DNA of 64,000 nucleotides, from NCBI GenBank assembly GCA_017446775.1, contig JAFSQE010000017.1, forward strand, positions 62,001-126,000, in the 5' to 3' direction. Source of the DNA: Bacteroidales bacterium. Its GTDB lineage: Bacteria; Bacteroidota; Bacteroidia; Bacteroidales; UBA932. The translations under genes were made by a program, and so were the position numbers. This document shows, piece by piece, positions 51,768 through 59,999 of the stretch; positions within the stretch are counted from its first letter, which is position 1, and each line of letters opens with the position of its first letter. The notes below the pieces were generated by a model. It was not told the DNA's origin, did no database searches, and saw only the letters and a list, made by a program, of their open reading frames with translations.

Positions 51768-53054
51768 TTAACGCTTTTTGAGTCTGAATTCTACCGGAAT
51801 GACAATTTTTGTACGAACTTTTTTGCCGTCCAGGGTGCCGGGGGTCCATTTGGGCGAGGCGCTTACCACCTTGAGCGCTTCTGCATCCAGCGATTCGCTC
51901 ACGCCGCGCTCTATGCTGACATCGTCCACAGCGCCGTTGGCCTCTACTGTGAAGGATACCAGCACTGTGCCCTGGATGCCCTCTGAAATGGCCTGCTGGG
52001 GATACTTGAGGTATTTGTAGACCCAGTCATTCAGGAAAGAGTTCACATCGTGTCTGAAGAAGCGGGGAGGGGTGTCACATTCGCTAAGGGCATAGACCCG
52101 CTCCTCTGCCGATTTCTCTTTCTGCTCCAGGTCTGCCAGATTGCTGAGCGCCTTTACGAAGGCTGCGATATAGACCGTTTCTGCCGCCATGTTGTCGAAT
52201 TGCAAAAGCTCAGGTGTATCGCGCACAGTGCGGTATTCGCGGCAGATTCCGGTAGAGAAGGTCAGGGCAGGCACACCCGCCTGGCGGAAAGCCAGATTGT
52301 CGGAGGGGAACACCATCCCGGAGTGGATGGCAGGCATGCTTGTTACCGATTCGCTCTCACGCACGATATTGGCAATCCGGCTTACGGGCGTATGCTCCAA
52401 AGGGGCATATATCTCAAAGGGATTCTCTTTGGTACCGCGTCCCAGCATATCCAGGTTAACCATCATCTTGACATCACCGATATGGCTGAAGCCGCCTTCG
52501 CTGGCAAAATACCGGCTGCCGGAGAACTCCTCTTCCATTGCACCGAAGCCCAGAAACAGCACGCTGCGTCCAAGCGCCTCGCGGTTGAGGGCAAGGATGC
52601 GGGCGGTCTCGATAAGAACCGCCATGCCGGATGCATTGGCATCGGCACCGGGGTAGATGCGCTTCTGCGGGGTGCCGTTTACATTAACCGTATAAGAGCC
52701 GAGATGGTCTGTGTGGGTGCCGACAACAATATATTCGTTGCGCAGTGCGGTGTCGGTGCCCTCTATGATTCCCACTATGTTTTGCGAGACAATGGTGTCG
52801 CCCTCTGCGGTGATAATCGTAAAAGTGTCGCCTTCGCGGTTGCAGAGCATGGTAACACCCAGCTCTTCGAGACGGTCGTATAGATATCGGGCAGCCTTTT
52901 TTTCACCTTCGCTGCCCGCTTTGCGCCCTTCGAGGGCTGGGTCGCATATAAAGCCGGAGTGACGTTTAAGGTTGGCCTGAAGCGAGTCGGCCGCCGCTGG
53001 TACGATCGCGGACAAAAGCGCCGTGGCTGCAACTATGGTGCGTAGAATCCTCAT
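51768..53054 (-). CDS. M28 family aminopeptidase fused to a TonB C-terminal domain
   Basis: A 428-residue secreted protein (signal peptide 1-22). Residues about 25-310 form an M28 zinc-aminopeptidase: [35 protein letters not shown] and NLDMLGRG supply the metal and catalytic residues. Residues about 340-428 are a TonB_C domain ([53 protein letters not shown]), the fold that normally contacts TonB-dependent receptors. The fusion is unusual. It ends 38 bases upstream of leuS and may be separately transcribed. Confidence 0.88.
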   Translation of the reverse strand: MRILRTIVAATALLSAIVPAAADSLQANLKRHSGFICDPALEGRKAGSEGEKKAARYLYDRLEELGVTMLCNREGDTFTIITAEGDTIVSQNIVGIIEGTDTALRNEYIVVGTHTDHLGSYTVNVNGTPQKRIYPGADANASGMAVLIETARILALNREALGRSVLFLGFGAMEEEFSGSRYFASEGGFSHIGDVKMMVNLDMLGRGTKENPFEIYAPLEHTPVSRIANIVRESESVTSMPAIHSGMVFPSDNLAFRQAGVPALTFSTGICREYRTVRDTPELLQFDNMAAETVYIAAFVKALSNLADLEQKEKSAEERVYALSECDTPPRFFRHDVNSFLNDWVYKYLKYPQQAISEGIQGTVLVSFTVEANGAVDDVSIERGVSESLDAEALKVVSASPKWTPGTLDGKKVRTKIVIPVEFRLKKR

Positions 53055-53088
53055 ACTCCCGCCAAAAAGTCAAAGATAGTGCCAGTGA

Positions 53089-54189
53089 TTAGCAGAAGGG
53101 GGCTTTTACCACCTTCGCCTTCAAAAGGCGGTCGCGCACGTTGATGTAGATTTCGCTGCCGATGGTAAACAGGGGGGCGTTGACATAGCCCAGCCCGATT
53201 GCCTTTTTCACGGTGGGTCCCATCGTGCCGCTGGTCACATGGCCAATCTGATTGCCGGCAGCATCGCAGATAGGGTATCCGTGCCGTGCGATGCCGCGGT
53301 CGGTGAGTTCAAATGCCACCAGCTTGCGCTTCAGCCCCGCGGCCTTCTGTGCCAGCAGGTAGTCGCGGTCTATAAAATCGCCCTTGGTATCGTTGAACTT
53401 GGTAATCCATCCCAAACCCGCCTCCAGAGGCGATGTGGTATCGTCCATGTCGTTGCCATAGAGCAGGTAGCCTTTCTCCAGCCGCAGGGTGTCGCGGGCT
53501 CCGAGACCTACCGGAATAATCCCAAAGGGCTCGCCGGCCTCCATTATGGCATCCCAGAGTCCCTCGCCTGATTCGTTCGGGGCGTAAACTTCGCATCCGC
53601 CGCTGCCGGTATAGCCGGTGGTGGCCAGAATTACATCCTTGATCCCGGCAACAGCCAGGGTCTTGAAGGTGTAGTTGGGCATCCCCATGATGTCTTCTCC
53701 ACAAAGCTTCTGCATCACCTCCATCGCCCTGGGGCCCTGGATGGCAATCTGGCAGGTGGACTCGCTTGCATTCACCAGGTCGCTCCCGATCGTCATTCCA
53801 AAGCGGGGGGCGAAAGAGCAGACATGCTCCCAGTCCTTCTCTACGTTGGCGGCGTTGACTCCGAGCAGATACCTGGTATCGGAGAAACAGTACACGATAA
53901 GGTCGTCCACTATGCCGCCGCGGCCGTTGGGCAGGCAGGTATATTGCGCCCGGCCGGGGTAGAGGGCATCTATGTCGTTGGATGTGATATATTGCAGCAG
54001 CGCCTTGGCACCGGGGCCGCTGACCCATATTTCGCCCATGTGGGAAACGTCAAAGACGCCGACACCCTCGCGCACGGCGGTATGTTCTTTGTTGATGCCG
54101 GAATACTCGATGGGCATGTTGTAACCCGCAAACGGGGCCATTTTTGCCCCCAGGGCGATGTGCTTTTGTGTGAAAACGGTCTCTTTCAT
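53089..54189 (-). CDS. gcvT: Glycine cleavage system aminomethyltransferase (T protein)
   Basis: A 366-residue enzyme of the glycine cleavage system that transfers the methylene group from lipoyl-H protein to tetrahydrofolate. Family segments include [15 protein letters not shown] (17-31), FDVSHMGEI (46-54), [18 protein letters not shown] and [11 protein letters not shown]. No gcvH or gcvP gene is adjacent in this window. Promoter signals upstream are weak, but a 7-bp inverted repeat lies in the gap to the divergent capA-like gene. Confidence 0.95.
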   Translation of the reverse strand: MKETVFTQKHIALGAKMAPFAGYNMPIEYSGINKEHTAVREGVGVFDVSHMGEIWVSGPGAKALLQYITSNDIDALYPGRAQYTCLPNGRGGIVDDLIVYCFSDTRYLLGVNAANVEKDWEHVCSFAPRFGMTIGSDLVNASESTCQIAIQGPRAMEVMQKLCGEDIMGMPNYTFKTLAVAGIKDVILATTGYTGSGGCEVYAPNESGEGLWDAIMEAGEPFGIIPVGLGARDTLRLEKGYLLYGNDMDDTTSPLEAGLGWITKFNDTKGDFIDRDYLLAQKAAGLKRKLVAFELTDRGIARHGYPICDAAGNQIGHVTSGTMGPTVKKAIGLGYVNAPLFTIGSEIYINVRDRLLKAKVVKAPFC

Positions 54190-54203
54190 GGTGCGTGAAG
54201 GTA

Positions 54204-54241
54204 GTCATTATTAAAGTAATGACAAAAATAACCTATATTTG
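54204..54241. promoter_or_regulatory. capA promoter and inverted repeat between gcvT and capA
   Basis: GTCATTA (54204-54210) and TAATGAC (54217-54223) form a perfect inverted repeat with a 6-base spacer. Plus-strand -7 box TATATTTG lies at 54234-54241, only 2 bases before ATG 54244 (5 before 54247). On the minus strand TACTTTAA overlaps the repeat as a weak gcvT -7 box. Confidence 0.5.
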
Positions 54242-54243
54242 TG

Positions 54244-55317
54244 ATGATGAAGCGAATGATTGTATTGATAGTGACGATGGTCTCGTTTTGGGCGGGTGGC
54301 CTTGCTGCAGAGCGGGATACACTGCGCATGTGCTTTATGGGCGATGTGATGATGCACTACAAACAGCTTCGCGCCGCAAGGATTCCGGGAGTCGATACCA
54401 CAAAGGCGGCGGCATACGACTTCAGCTCTTACTTCAGCCATATCAGGCCTCATCTTGACAGCAGCGACATCAGCGTGGCCAACATGGAATTCCCGGTGGG
54501 GGTGGCGCCATACAGCGGATATCCGGTCTTCTCCGCCCCTGAGTCGGTGGTGCAAGAGGCTATAGATGCCGGGGTGGATCTGCTGCTGACCGCCAACAAT
54601 CATATCTGCGACAGGGGACGCCGCGGGCTGGACAGCACCTATGCTATTTATTCGCGTCTCCCGGTACGTTTCACCGGACTGTGGCGCGATACCCTGGACG
54701 AGCAGCTCAACAATCCTGCGATAATCGATGCCAACGGCTTCAGGGTCGCCTTTATAAACTTCTCTTACGGATACAATGGCTTCGCTGTTCCGGAACCTTA
54801 CGTGGCGGGTATGATGGATTCCCTGCAGGTTAAGCGGGCGATAAGCAGGGCGCGGGACCGCGGTGCCGATTATATCGTGGCGCTGCCGCACTGGGGTCAG
54901 GAATACTATCTGGATGCAAGTGCATCTCAGCGACGCTGGCGCGACAACCTTTATCGGTGGGGGGTCGACATGATAGTGGGCACCCACCCGCACGTACCGC
55001 AGGCGGTCGAGTATTCGCAGGGGCGTATAACGGCCTTTTCGCTGGGGAATTACATCTCTAACATGAGCATTGCATACGGTCAGGTGGGGCTCTTGCTGGA
55101 GGCTACCCTGGTGCGCCGCGAAGACGGCTCAATAGAGACCCTCCCGCCCGATGTCACCTATCTCTGGTGCGGACGTGCCGGCCTGCTGGAACAGAATTAC
55201 ACCGTGATACCCATAGAAGAGTATCTGGACCGTCCGGAGGCCTTTCTCTCGCGTTCCCAATACGACAAGATGGTGCGCGAATACAAGCAGTTGAAACAAA
55301 AATTCTCACGATATTGA
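54244..55317 (+). CDS. CapA-like metallophosphatase-fold protein
   Basis: A 357-residue protein of the CapA/PgsA (poly-gamma-glutamate synthesis) family with a signal peptide (about 1-21). Metal-site motifs are CFMGDVMMH (about 30-38), VANMEFPVG, TANNHICDRG and GTHPHVPQAVEY. Bacillus CapA is needed for capsular polyglutamate, but the fold is a calcineurin-like phosphoesterase and homologues exist in many non-capsulated bacteria, so function here is uncertain. Either ATG 54244 or 54247 may start it. Its stop overlaps the phoH start codon (TTGA). Confidence 0.88.
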   Translation: MMKRMIVLIVTMVSFWAGGLAAERDTLRMCFMGDVMMHYKQLRAARIPGVDTTKAAAYDFSSYFSHIRPHLDSSDISVANMEFPVGVAPYSGYPVFSAPESVVQEAIDAGVDLLLTANNHICDRGRRGLDSTYAIYSRLPVRFTGLWRDTLDEQLNNPAIIDANGFRVAFINFSYGYNGFAVPEPYVAGMMDSLQVKRAISRARDRGADYIVALPHWGQEYYLDASASQRRWRDNLYRWGVDMIVGTHPHVPQAVEYSQGRITAFSLGNYISNMSIAYGQVGLLLEATLVRREDGSIETLPPDVTYLWCGRAGLLEQNYTVIPIEEYLDRPEAFLSRSQYDKMVREYKQLKQKFSRY

Positions 55318-56285
55318 ACAAGACGATAACCCTTACAGAAGTTGACCCGATAGAGATCCTGGGTGTCAACAACAAGCTGTTCGACCAGTTTAAGAGCTAT
55401 TTTCCGGCGCTTAAGGCGACCTCCCGCGGCAATGAGATATTTCTGGTGGGGGCCGACGACCAGATTGCCCGTTTCGAAGAGCAGTTGCAGCGGCTTATTT
55501 CCAAAAAGATGACAAAGATGCGCCTGAACAGCTACGATGTGGAGTCGCTCTTTGAAGACGACGGCCACTCTAAGGAGATAGGGAGGGTGGAGATGCCCGA
55601 CGGAGGCGATTATGTGATAGTGTACGGCTCCGACGGCAAGTGCGTCAAGGCGCGTACTCCCAATCAGAAGCGGCTTGTCAAGGAGTATTACAACAACGAT
55701 ATGATATTTGCCCTGGGACCTGCGGGAACCGGAAAGACCTACACGGCGATTGCCCTGGCTGTGCGTGCCTTAAAAAACCGTGAGGTGAAAAGGCTTATAC
55801 TGACCCGTCCGGCGGTGGAGGCTGGCGAGCGCCTGGGCTTTCTGCCGGGCGATCTGAAAGAGAAGCTTGACCCTTACCTACAGCCGCTCTACGATGCTTT
55901 GCTGGATATGATACCGGCCAAGAAACTGCAGACCCTTATGGAGGATGGCACCATCCAGATTGCTCCGCTGGCGTACATGCGTGGCCGCACCCTGGACAAG
56001 GCGTTTGTGATTTTGGACGAGGCGCAGAACACCTCCCTGTCGCAGCTTAAGATGTTTCTGACCCGCATGGGCAACGATGCCAAGTTTATCGTCACCGGCG
56101 ATGCTACCCAGATAGACCTCCCCAACAAGGGGGACTCCGGCCTGCTCAAGGGGGTTGAGCTGCTGGGTGGGATACGCGGCATTTCGATAGTCAACTTTAC
56201 CAAAGAGGATATAGTGCGCCACCCGCTGGTGACCCGCATAATAGAGGCGTTCGACAGGAAAGAGGCTGCAGAAAAAAGGGATTAA
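55314..56285 (+). CDS. phoH: PhoH family ATPase
   Basis: A 323-residue protein. The start is TTG at 55314, overlapping the CapA stop; this gives the N-terminus (M)NKTITLTEVDPIEILGVNN that Bacteroidota PhoH proteins share, whereas no ATG fits. KH-like RNA-binding region (about 45-85), then the PhoH ATPase domain with Walker A GPAGTGKTYTA and Walker B VILDEAQNTS. The family has a role in RNA metabolism, often with YbeY. Its last four bases (TTAA) also encode the convergent FISUMP stop. Confidence 0.92.
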   Translation: MNKTITLTEVDPIEILGVNNKLFDQFKSYFPALKATSRGNEIFLVGADDQIARFEEQLQRLISKKMTKMRLNSYDVESLFEDDGHSKEIGRVEMPDGGDYVIVYGSDGKCVKARTPNQKRLVKEYYNNDMIFALGPAGTGKTYTAIALAVRALKNREVKRLILTRPAVEAGERLGFLPGDLKEKLDPYLQPLYDALLDMIPAKKLQTLMEDGTIQIAPLAYMRGRTLDKAFVILDEAQNTSLSQLKMFLTRMGNDAKFIVTGDATQIDLPNKGDSGLLKGVELLGGIRGISIVNFTKEDIVRHPLVTRIIEAFDRKEAAEKRD

Positions 56286-57262
56286 CGCACGCAGCGCACG
56301 CTCATGGCTATGCCGGTGCGGCTGGTAGCCCCAACCTTGAAGTCTTCTGAATCCCAGTAAATGTAGCGGAAATAAGCCTGGTCTGCACTGTACGGAGTGC
56401 TGCTCCACCACATGCCGTAAGATTCGAGCCCGTAGAATCCGCCATCGTTGGTCTGCATGTAGCCGCAGGGGAGGGGGTTGAAAAATATCCGGCTGGATTG
56501 GACTTCGTGCCTGTTGTTCACGGAGAAGGGCCAGAAACGCTCGCCGTTAAAGTATGCATCGGGGGTGATCTTGCCGGCAGCGCCCGCCCATGTGTCATCG
56601 AAAGCTACGCTACTGCCGCAAATCGTGCTGCCCAGGTCTTCCCAATCGGAATTGTCGGGAACACGCCACCCCTCGGGGCAGATGCTCCCCTCGCACGCTT
56701 CGCTATAGGTATAGTGGCGGCCAAACACATGGTTCAGCACCGGCGATTTTGCGTATACGGCACCTGCGCCCTCCCAGGCGAGGTTCTCTGCAAACCAGTC
56801 CAGCGAACCGATATGCTCAAAGCGGTATGCCCGGTTGTCGCGGCTGTCCACAAACACCTTCTGGGTGTTGTACGGGAGCCCCTGCAAAGAGCCGGTCATG
56901 TGGGTTGTATCCACCGTAAAGATGGTCCGTTTGGAACTTTCTACAATATAATCGGGGTGATATGCCAGCGCTTTTACCACAAATTCGCCCGGTTCGTCGG
57001 GGAACTTTACCACGATGGTCGGGCTGTAAAGCGTGTCGGGATGGATGGTGGTGATTACCCAGCCCCAGGTGGGATCTTCTGGGGCGGTGATGCCACTTGC
57101 CGTGAGCTGCACTACATCGCCTGCGCAGATATAGTCGTCTATATCAAAAGTTATCGTCCCCTCCATATACTGGTAGGTCGCGGTATCATTGATGCAGGCT
57201 GTCGCGGCGCACAGCGTCGCGGCCGTCAGCAGGGATAAAAGTGCCTTTTTCAACATTCGCAT
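56282..57262 (-). CDS. FISUMP domain lipoprotein
   Basis: A 326-residue lipoprotein; I take the ATG at 57262 (57256 is also possible), giving MRMLKKALLSLLTAA and the lipobox TAC. The middle (about 40-125) is an Ig-like or PKD-like sandwich, and the C-terminal half is a Fibrobacter succinogenes major paralogous (FISUMP) domain: WFAENLAWEG, YTYSEACEGSICPEGWRVPD, WWSSTPYSADQAY and AMSVRCVR. The domain is common in surface proteins of Bacteroidota and its ligand is unknown. Tail-to-tail overlap of 4 bases with phoH. Confidence 0.85.
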   Translation of the reverse strand: MRMLKKALLSLLTAATLCAATACINDTATYQYMEGTITFDIDDYICAGDVVQLTASGITAPEDPTWGWVITTIHPDTLYSPTIVVKFPDEPGEFVVKALAYHPDYIVESSKRTIFTVDTTHMTGSLQGLPYNTQKVFVDSRDNRAYRFEHIGSLDWFAENLAWEGAGAVYAKSPVLNHVFGRHYTYSEACEGSICPEGWRVPDNSDWEDLGSTICGSSVAFDDTWAGAAGKITPDAYFNGERFWPFSVNNRHEVQSSRIFFNPLPCGYMQTNDGGFYGLESYGMWWSSTPYSADQAYFRYIYWDSEDFKVGATSRTGIAMSVRCVR

Positions 57263-57270
57263 AATCGGCA

Positions 57271-57300
57271 CAAATTTAATAAGAAATTATCATACTTTTG
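57271..57300. promoter_or_regulatory. Divergent promoters for FISUMP lipoprotein and apbE
   Basis: Minus strand TAAATTTG (57278 to 57271), 8 bases from the lipoprotein ATG. Plus strand TACTTTTG (57293-57300), 4 bases from the apbE ATG at 57305. Both predict leaderless or near-leaderless messages. Confidence 0.65.
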
Positions 57301-57304
57301 CATT

Positions 57305-58330
57305 ATGAAGATAAGAAATGCACTTGTGGTGGCGCTGCTGCTTCTGGCAGCGGGTTGCGGTACCAAGCCGCAATACATCCGTATTACCGGCTTCGCCCAG
57401 GGCGGGGAGTATCAACTCACATGCCAGATTCCGGATGCCCGTATGGCAGAGAGCCTGAAGAAAGCGGTGGACGATACCCTGGCTGCCATAGACTGGTCGG
57501 TGTCGGGATATAACAAGGGGTCGCTGCTCACAAAGGTCAACAGTGGCTCCAATCCGCCGCTGGACGATATCTTTGTGGATCTGGTTCTGCTGTCAAAGCG
57601 GCTGTGGCGCGAGAGCGGAGGGGCGTTCGACCCCTCCTGTGCACCGCTGTTCGATCTTTGGGGATTCGGGTTCACCAACGGCCGTATGCCCGCCGATGCC
57701 GAGATTGAGCAGGCCATGTCCCTGGTGGGGATGGACCGCTACAACATAGTGGAGGGCGAAGACGGCAATCGCTATCTGGATATGCCCGCCGGAGGCAAGA
57801 TCAACTTCAACGCCATTGCGCAGGGCTACTCATGCGACGCGGTGGCGCGGGTGGTGGAGCGTTTTGGCAGCGAGAATTACCTGGTATCCCTTGGCGGCGA
57901 GATAGTGTGCAGGGGGCGCAGTGCCCGCGGCGATGAGTGGCGGGTGTGGATAGACCGCCCTCAAGACGGCAACGATACTGCCGGCGAGCTTAAGCAGGAT
58001 GTCATATCAATCTCCGATTGCGGACTTGTTACCAGCGGAAACTACCGCAAGTTCTATGTGGTGGACGGCAGGAAATACTCCCATACGATAGATCCCCGCA
58101 CGGGGCGTCCGGTGACACACGATTTGCTTAGTGCCACAGTGCTGGCAGAGGACAGCTCCACTGCCGATGCCCTGGCTACTGCAATGATGGTGCTGGGTGT
58201 GGAACGCTCGCGGCAACTGGTGGCATCCTGGGGCGGTAACCCCTCCAGGGGAGCCTATCTGGTGTATGGCGGGCAAGACGATATGAAAGTCTGGCACACT
58301 CCCGGTCTTAAATTGGAAAGCGGGAACTAG
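57305..58330 (+). CDS. apbE: FAD:protein FMN transferase (ApbE), lipoprotein
   Basis: A 341-residue lipoprotein (lipobox Cys18, AAGC) of the ApbE family, which attaches FMN from FAD to threonine in Rnf/Nqr-type subunits outside the cytoplasm. KINFNAIAQGYSCDAVARVV corresponds to the usual nucleotide-binding GAIAKGY segment with Gln in place of Lys, and YSHTIDPRTGRPV plus DALATAMMVLG carry the metal-binding residues. Flavinylation target genes are not in this window. Its stop codon shares the CTAG palindrome with the convergent holA stop. Confidence 0.9.
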   Translation: MKIRNALVVALLLLAAGCGTKPQYIRITGFAQGGEYQLTCQIPDARMAESLKKAVDDTLAAIDWSVSGYNKGSLLTKVNSGSNPPLDDIFVDLVLLSKRLWRESGGAFDPSCAPLFDLWGFGFTNGRMPADAEIEQAMSLVGMDRYNIVEGEDGNRYLDMPAGGKINFNAIAQGYSCDAVARVVERFGSENYLVSLGGEIVCRGRSARGDEWRVWIDRPQDGNDTAGELKQDVISISDCGLVTSGNYRKFYVVDGRKYSHTIDPRTGRPVTHDLLSATVLAEDSSTADALATAMMVLGVERSRQLVASWGGNPSRGAYLVYGGQDDMKVWHTPGLKLESGN

Positions 58331-59385
58331 CAGGCCAGCAGCCTGGAGACCAGCTCAGATAGCAAATCGCCGTCGGAGGCCTCACCGCGGGCGTTGCTTT
58401 TGCTGCGGTAGTCAAACTCCTTGAGGGTGGCAACAGCCTTCATGCAGGATTTCAAAGGATAGTTGCGGGCATAGCGGCCATAGTCGCGGCGCATAATAAA
58501 CGGGTTCAGCCCCAGTGCAGCGGCCATCTGCGCCTCGTCCATCCGCTCGGCTGCGCAGGCGTGGTAGCGCAGCATCTTCAAAAACTGGCTGGAGAGGGCT
58601 GCCACAATCATCTGAATGGGGTATCGCCTGGAATTTTCGCCAAAGTAATTGGCAATACGGTAGGCCTTGGCGGCATTCTTCTCGCACAGGGCGCCCGCAA
58701 GCTCAAATGCAGAGTATTCGCGGCTCATCCCAACGTTCTCCTCTATCGCTGCGCAGGTGATGTGGCGGCTGCCGCTTTCAAGCGCCTTGCCCAGCTTATC
58801 CACCGCAAGGGCTATCTTGCTGAGGGATGTTCCGCAGGCCTCAGCAATCATATCCGCCGCCCCCTCTTCCATGGTGAACCCTTCGCTGCGGACATAATCC
58901 TCTATCCAGCCAGTTATTTTCCACTCCTTCACCTGCTCACACTCCAGCACTACGCCTACCTCGCCGGCACGTTTGTAAAACTTGGTGCGCTTGTCAATGT
59001 TCTTGGCGTTGCTGTCGGCCGGAGTCTTGTAGCATATCACAAGCACCGTAGTGGGCATCAGCTTGTCGAAATAAGACTCTATCTTCTCTACGCCCTTAAG
59101 CCCCTGCGCCTCCTTTACCACAATCAGTTGCCGGCTCACCATCATCGGATACTGGCGGGCATGGCTCACGATCTCTTCCGGGGTGGTGTCCACGCCGTAA
59201 TATATCATCTGCCCAAAGTCGCGCTCGCCTTCCGGCAGGACATTCTCCATAAGCAGGTTGCAGATTCTGTCGATATAGAAGTGCTCTTTGCCGAACAGCA
59301 GGTAAAAGGGCTTGATATCGCCCTTGAGGATGTCGGACTCGATCTTTGCGGCCAGTGCGCCTGTTTCTACTGTTTGTTTAGCCAT
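58327..59385 (-). CDS. holA: DNA polymerase III delta subunit
   Basis: A 352-residue clamp-loader subunit (ATG at 59385, MAKQTVETG; an upstream TTG at 59400 is less likely). The N-terminal AAA-like domain contains KPFYLLFGKEHFYIDRIC (about 26-43) and the later segment LIVVKEAQGL; the C-terminal collar domain includes FELAGALCEKNAAKAYRIA. Typical HolA length. It shares four bases with the convergent apbE gene. Confidence 0.92.
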   Translation of the reverse strand: MAKQTVETGALAAKIESDILKGDIKPFYLLFGKEHFYIDRICNLLMENVLPEGERDFGQMIYYGVDTTPEEIVSHARQYPMMVSRQLIVVKEAQGLKGVEKIESYFDKLMPTTVLVICYKTPADSNAKNIDKRTKFYKRAGEVGVVLECEQVKEWKITGWIEDYVRSEGFTMEEGAADMIAEACGTSLSKIALAVDKLGKALESGSRHITCAAIEENVGMSREYSAFELAGALCEKNAAKAYRIANYFGENSRRYPIQMIVAALSSQFLKMLRYHACAAERMDEAQMAAALGLNPFIMRRDYGRYARNYPLKSCMKAVATLKEFDYRSKSNARGEASDGDLLSELVSRLLAC

Positions 59386-59389
59386 GCTC

Positions 59390-59541
59390 AAGTTTCGCAA
59401 GATACATAACAGTGATTAATTTGTGCGTTAGAAGAACTTGCGAAACTTCTTCCCCCCGCACATTACATTATAACGTATCCCCATCCCTAAATCCCTTCCC
59501 TCGGAGAAGGGACTTACCCCACGTTTCGCAAGATGCGAAAC
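59390..59541. repeat. Intergenic cluster of TTTCGCA inverted repeats
   Basis: In the 212-base gap between holA and the HsdR-N gene: AAGTTTCGCAAG (59390-59401) and its perfect 12-bp complement at 59437-59448; TCCCTTC with GAAGGGA (59492-59512); and GTTTCGCA-AGA-TGCGAAAC (59523-59541). GTGATTAA (59412-59419) is also inverted at 59543-59550. The nested palindromes suggest a decayed small mobile repeat or a REP-like element. Position overlaps both gene starts' upstream regions. Confidence 0.6.
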
Positions 59542-59573
59542 TTTAATCACGCTTCGAAGATATGCAAATTTTG

Positions 59574-59581
59574 TATCTTTG
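59574..59581 (+). promoter_or_regulatory. Promoter -7 box for HsdR-N gene
   Basis: TATCTTTG matches TAnnTTTG and lies 16 bases before the ATG at 59598. Confidence 0.55.
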
Positions 59582-59597
59582 CAAAGATAGAATAGCG

Positions 59598-59999
59598 ATG
59601 AATCAGGTATTTGACCCCATACGAAAAAAGTACGTGAAACTGACTCCGGAGGAGGGAGTGCGGCAGCATGTGATAAAGGTGCTGACCCGCTGCCACGGCT
59701 ATCCAGAGACCCATCTGGCGGTGGAATACGGCTTCAAATACAACAAGCGGCAGTATCGTGCCGATATCGTGGTATTCAACCGCGCCCTGCAGCCCCGCCT
59801 GCTGGTGGAGTGCAAGGCCCCTTCTGTGCAGCTGACGCCCACGGTGATAGACCAGGTGGTGCGCTACAACTATGTGCTGGAGGTGGAATACATACTGATT
59901 ACTAACGGAGAAGTTTACTATCTTTGCCGCCGCGGCGAAGGCGGCCAGTGGCTCAAATGCAGCTCGATGCCCACCTTTGACCAGCTGTGCGCGATATGA
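59598..59999 (+). CDS. Stand-alone HsdR N-terminal (nuclease-fold) domain protein
   Basis: A 133-residue protein (ATG at 59598) with the HSDR_N_2 nuclease fold: VEYGFKYNKRQYRADIVVFN and LLVECKAP hold the PD-(D/E)XK-type residues (Asp of RADIVV, Glu and Lys of VECKAP). There is no helicase or methylase gene nearby, so this is not a restriction system. The same small protein beside holA is common in Bacteroidales as far as I recall, which suggests a housekeeping DNA or RNA role. Its stop overlaps the start of the next gene (ATGA). Confidence 0.8.
   Translation: MNQVFDPIRKKYVKLTPEEGVRQHVIKVLTRCHGYPETHLAVEYGFKYNKRQYRADIVVFNRALQPRLLVECKAPSVQLTPTVIDQVVRYNYVLEVEYILITNGEVYYLCRRGEGGQWLKCSSMPTFDQLCAI

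Noticed and set aside
59598..59999. Part of a type I restriction-modification system
   Set aside because: Only an HsdR N-terminal domain is present, complete at 133 residues, with no helicase, HsdM or HsdS gene around it.
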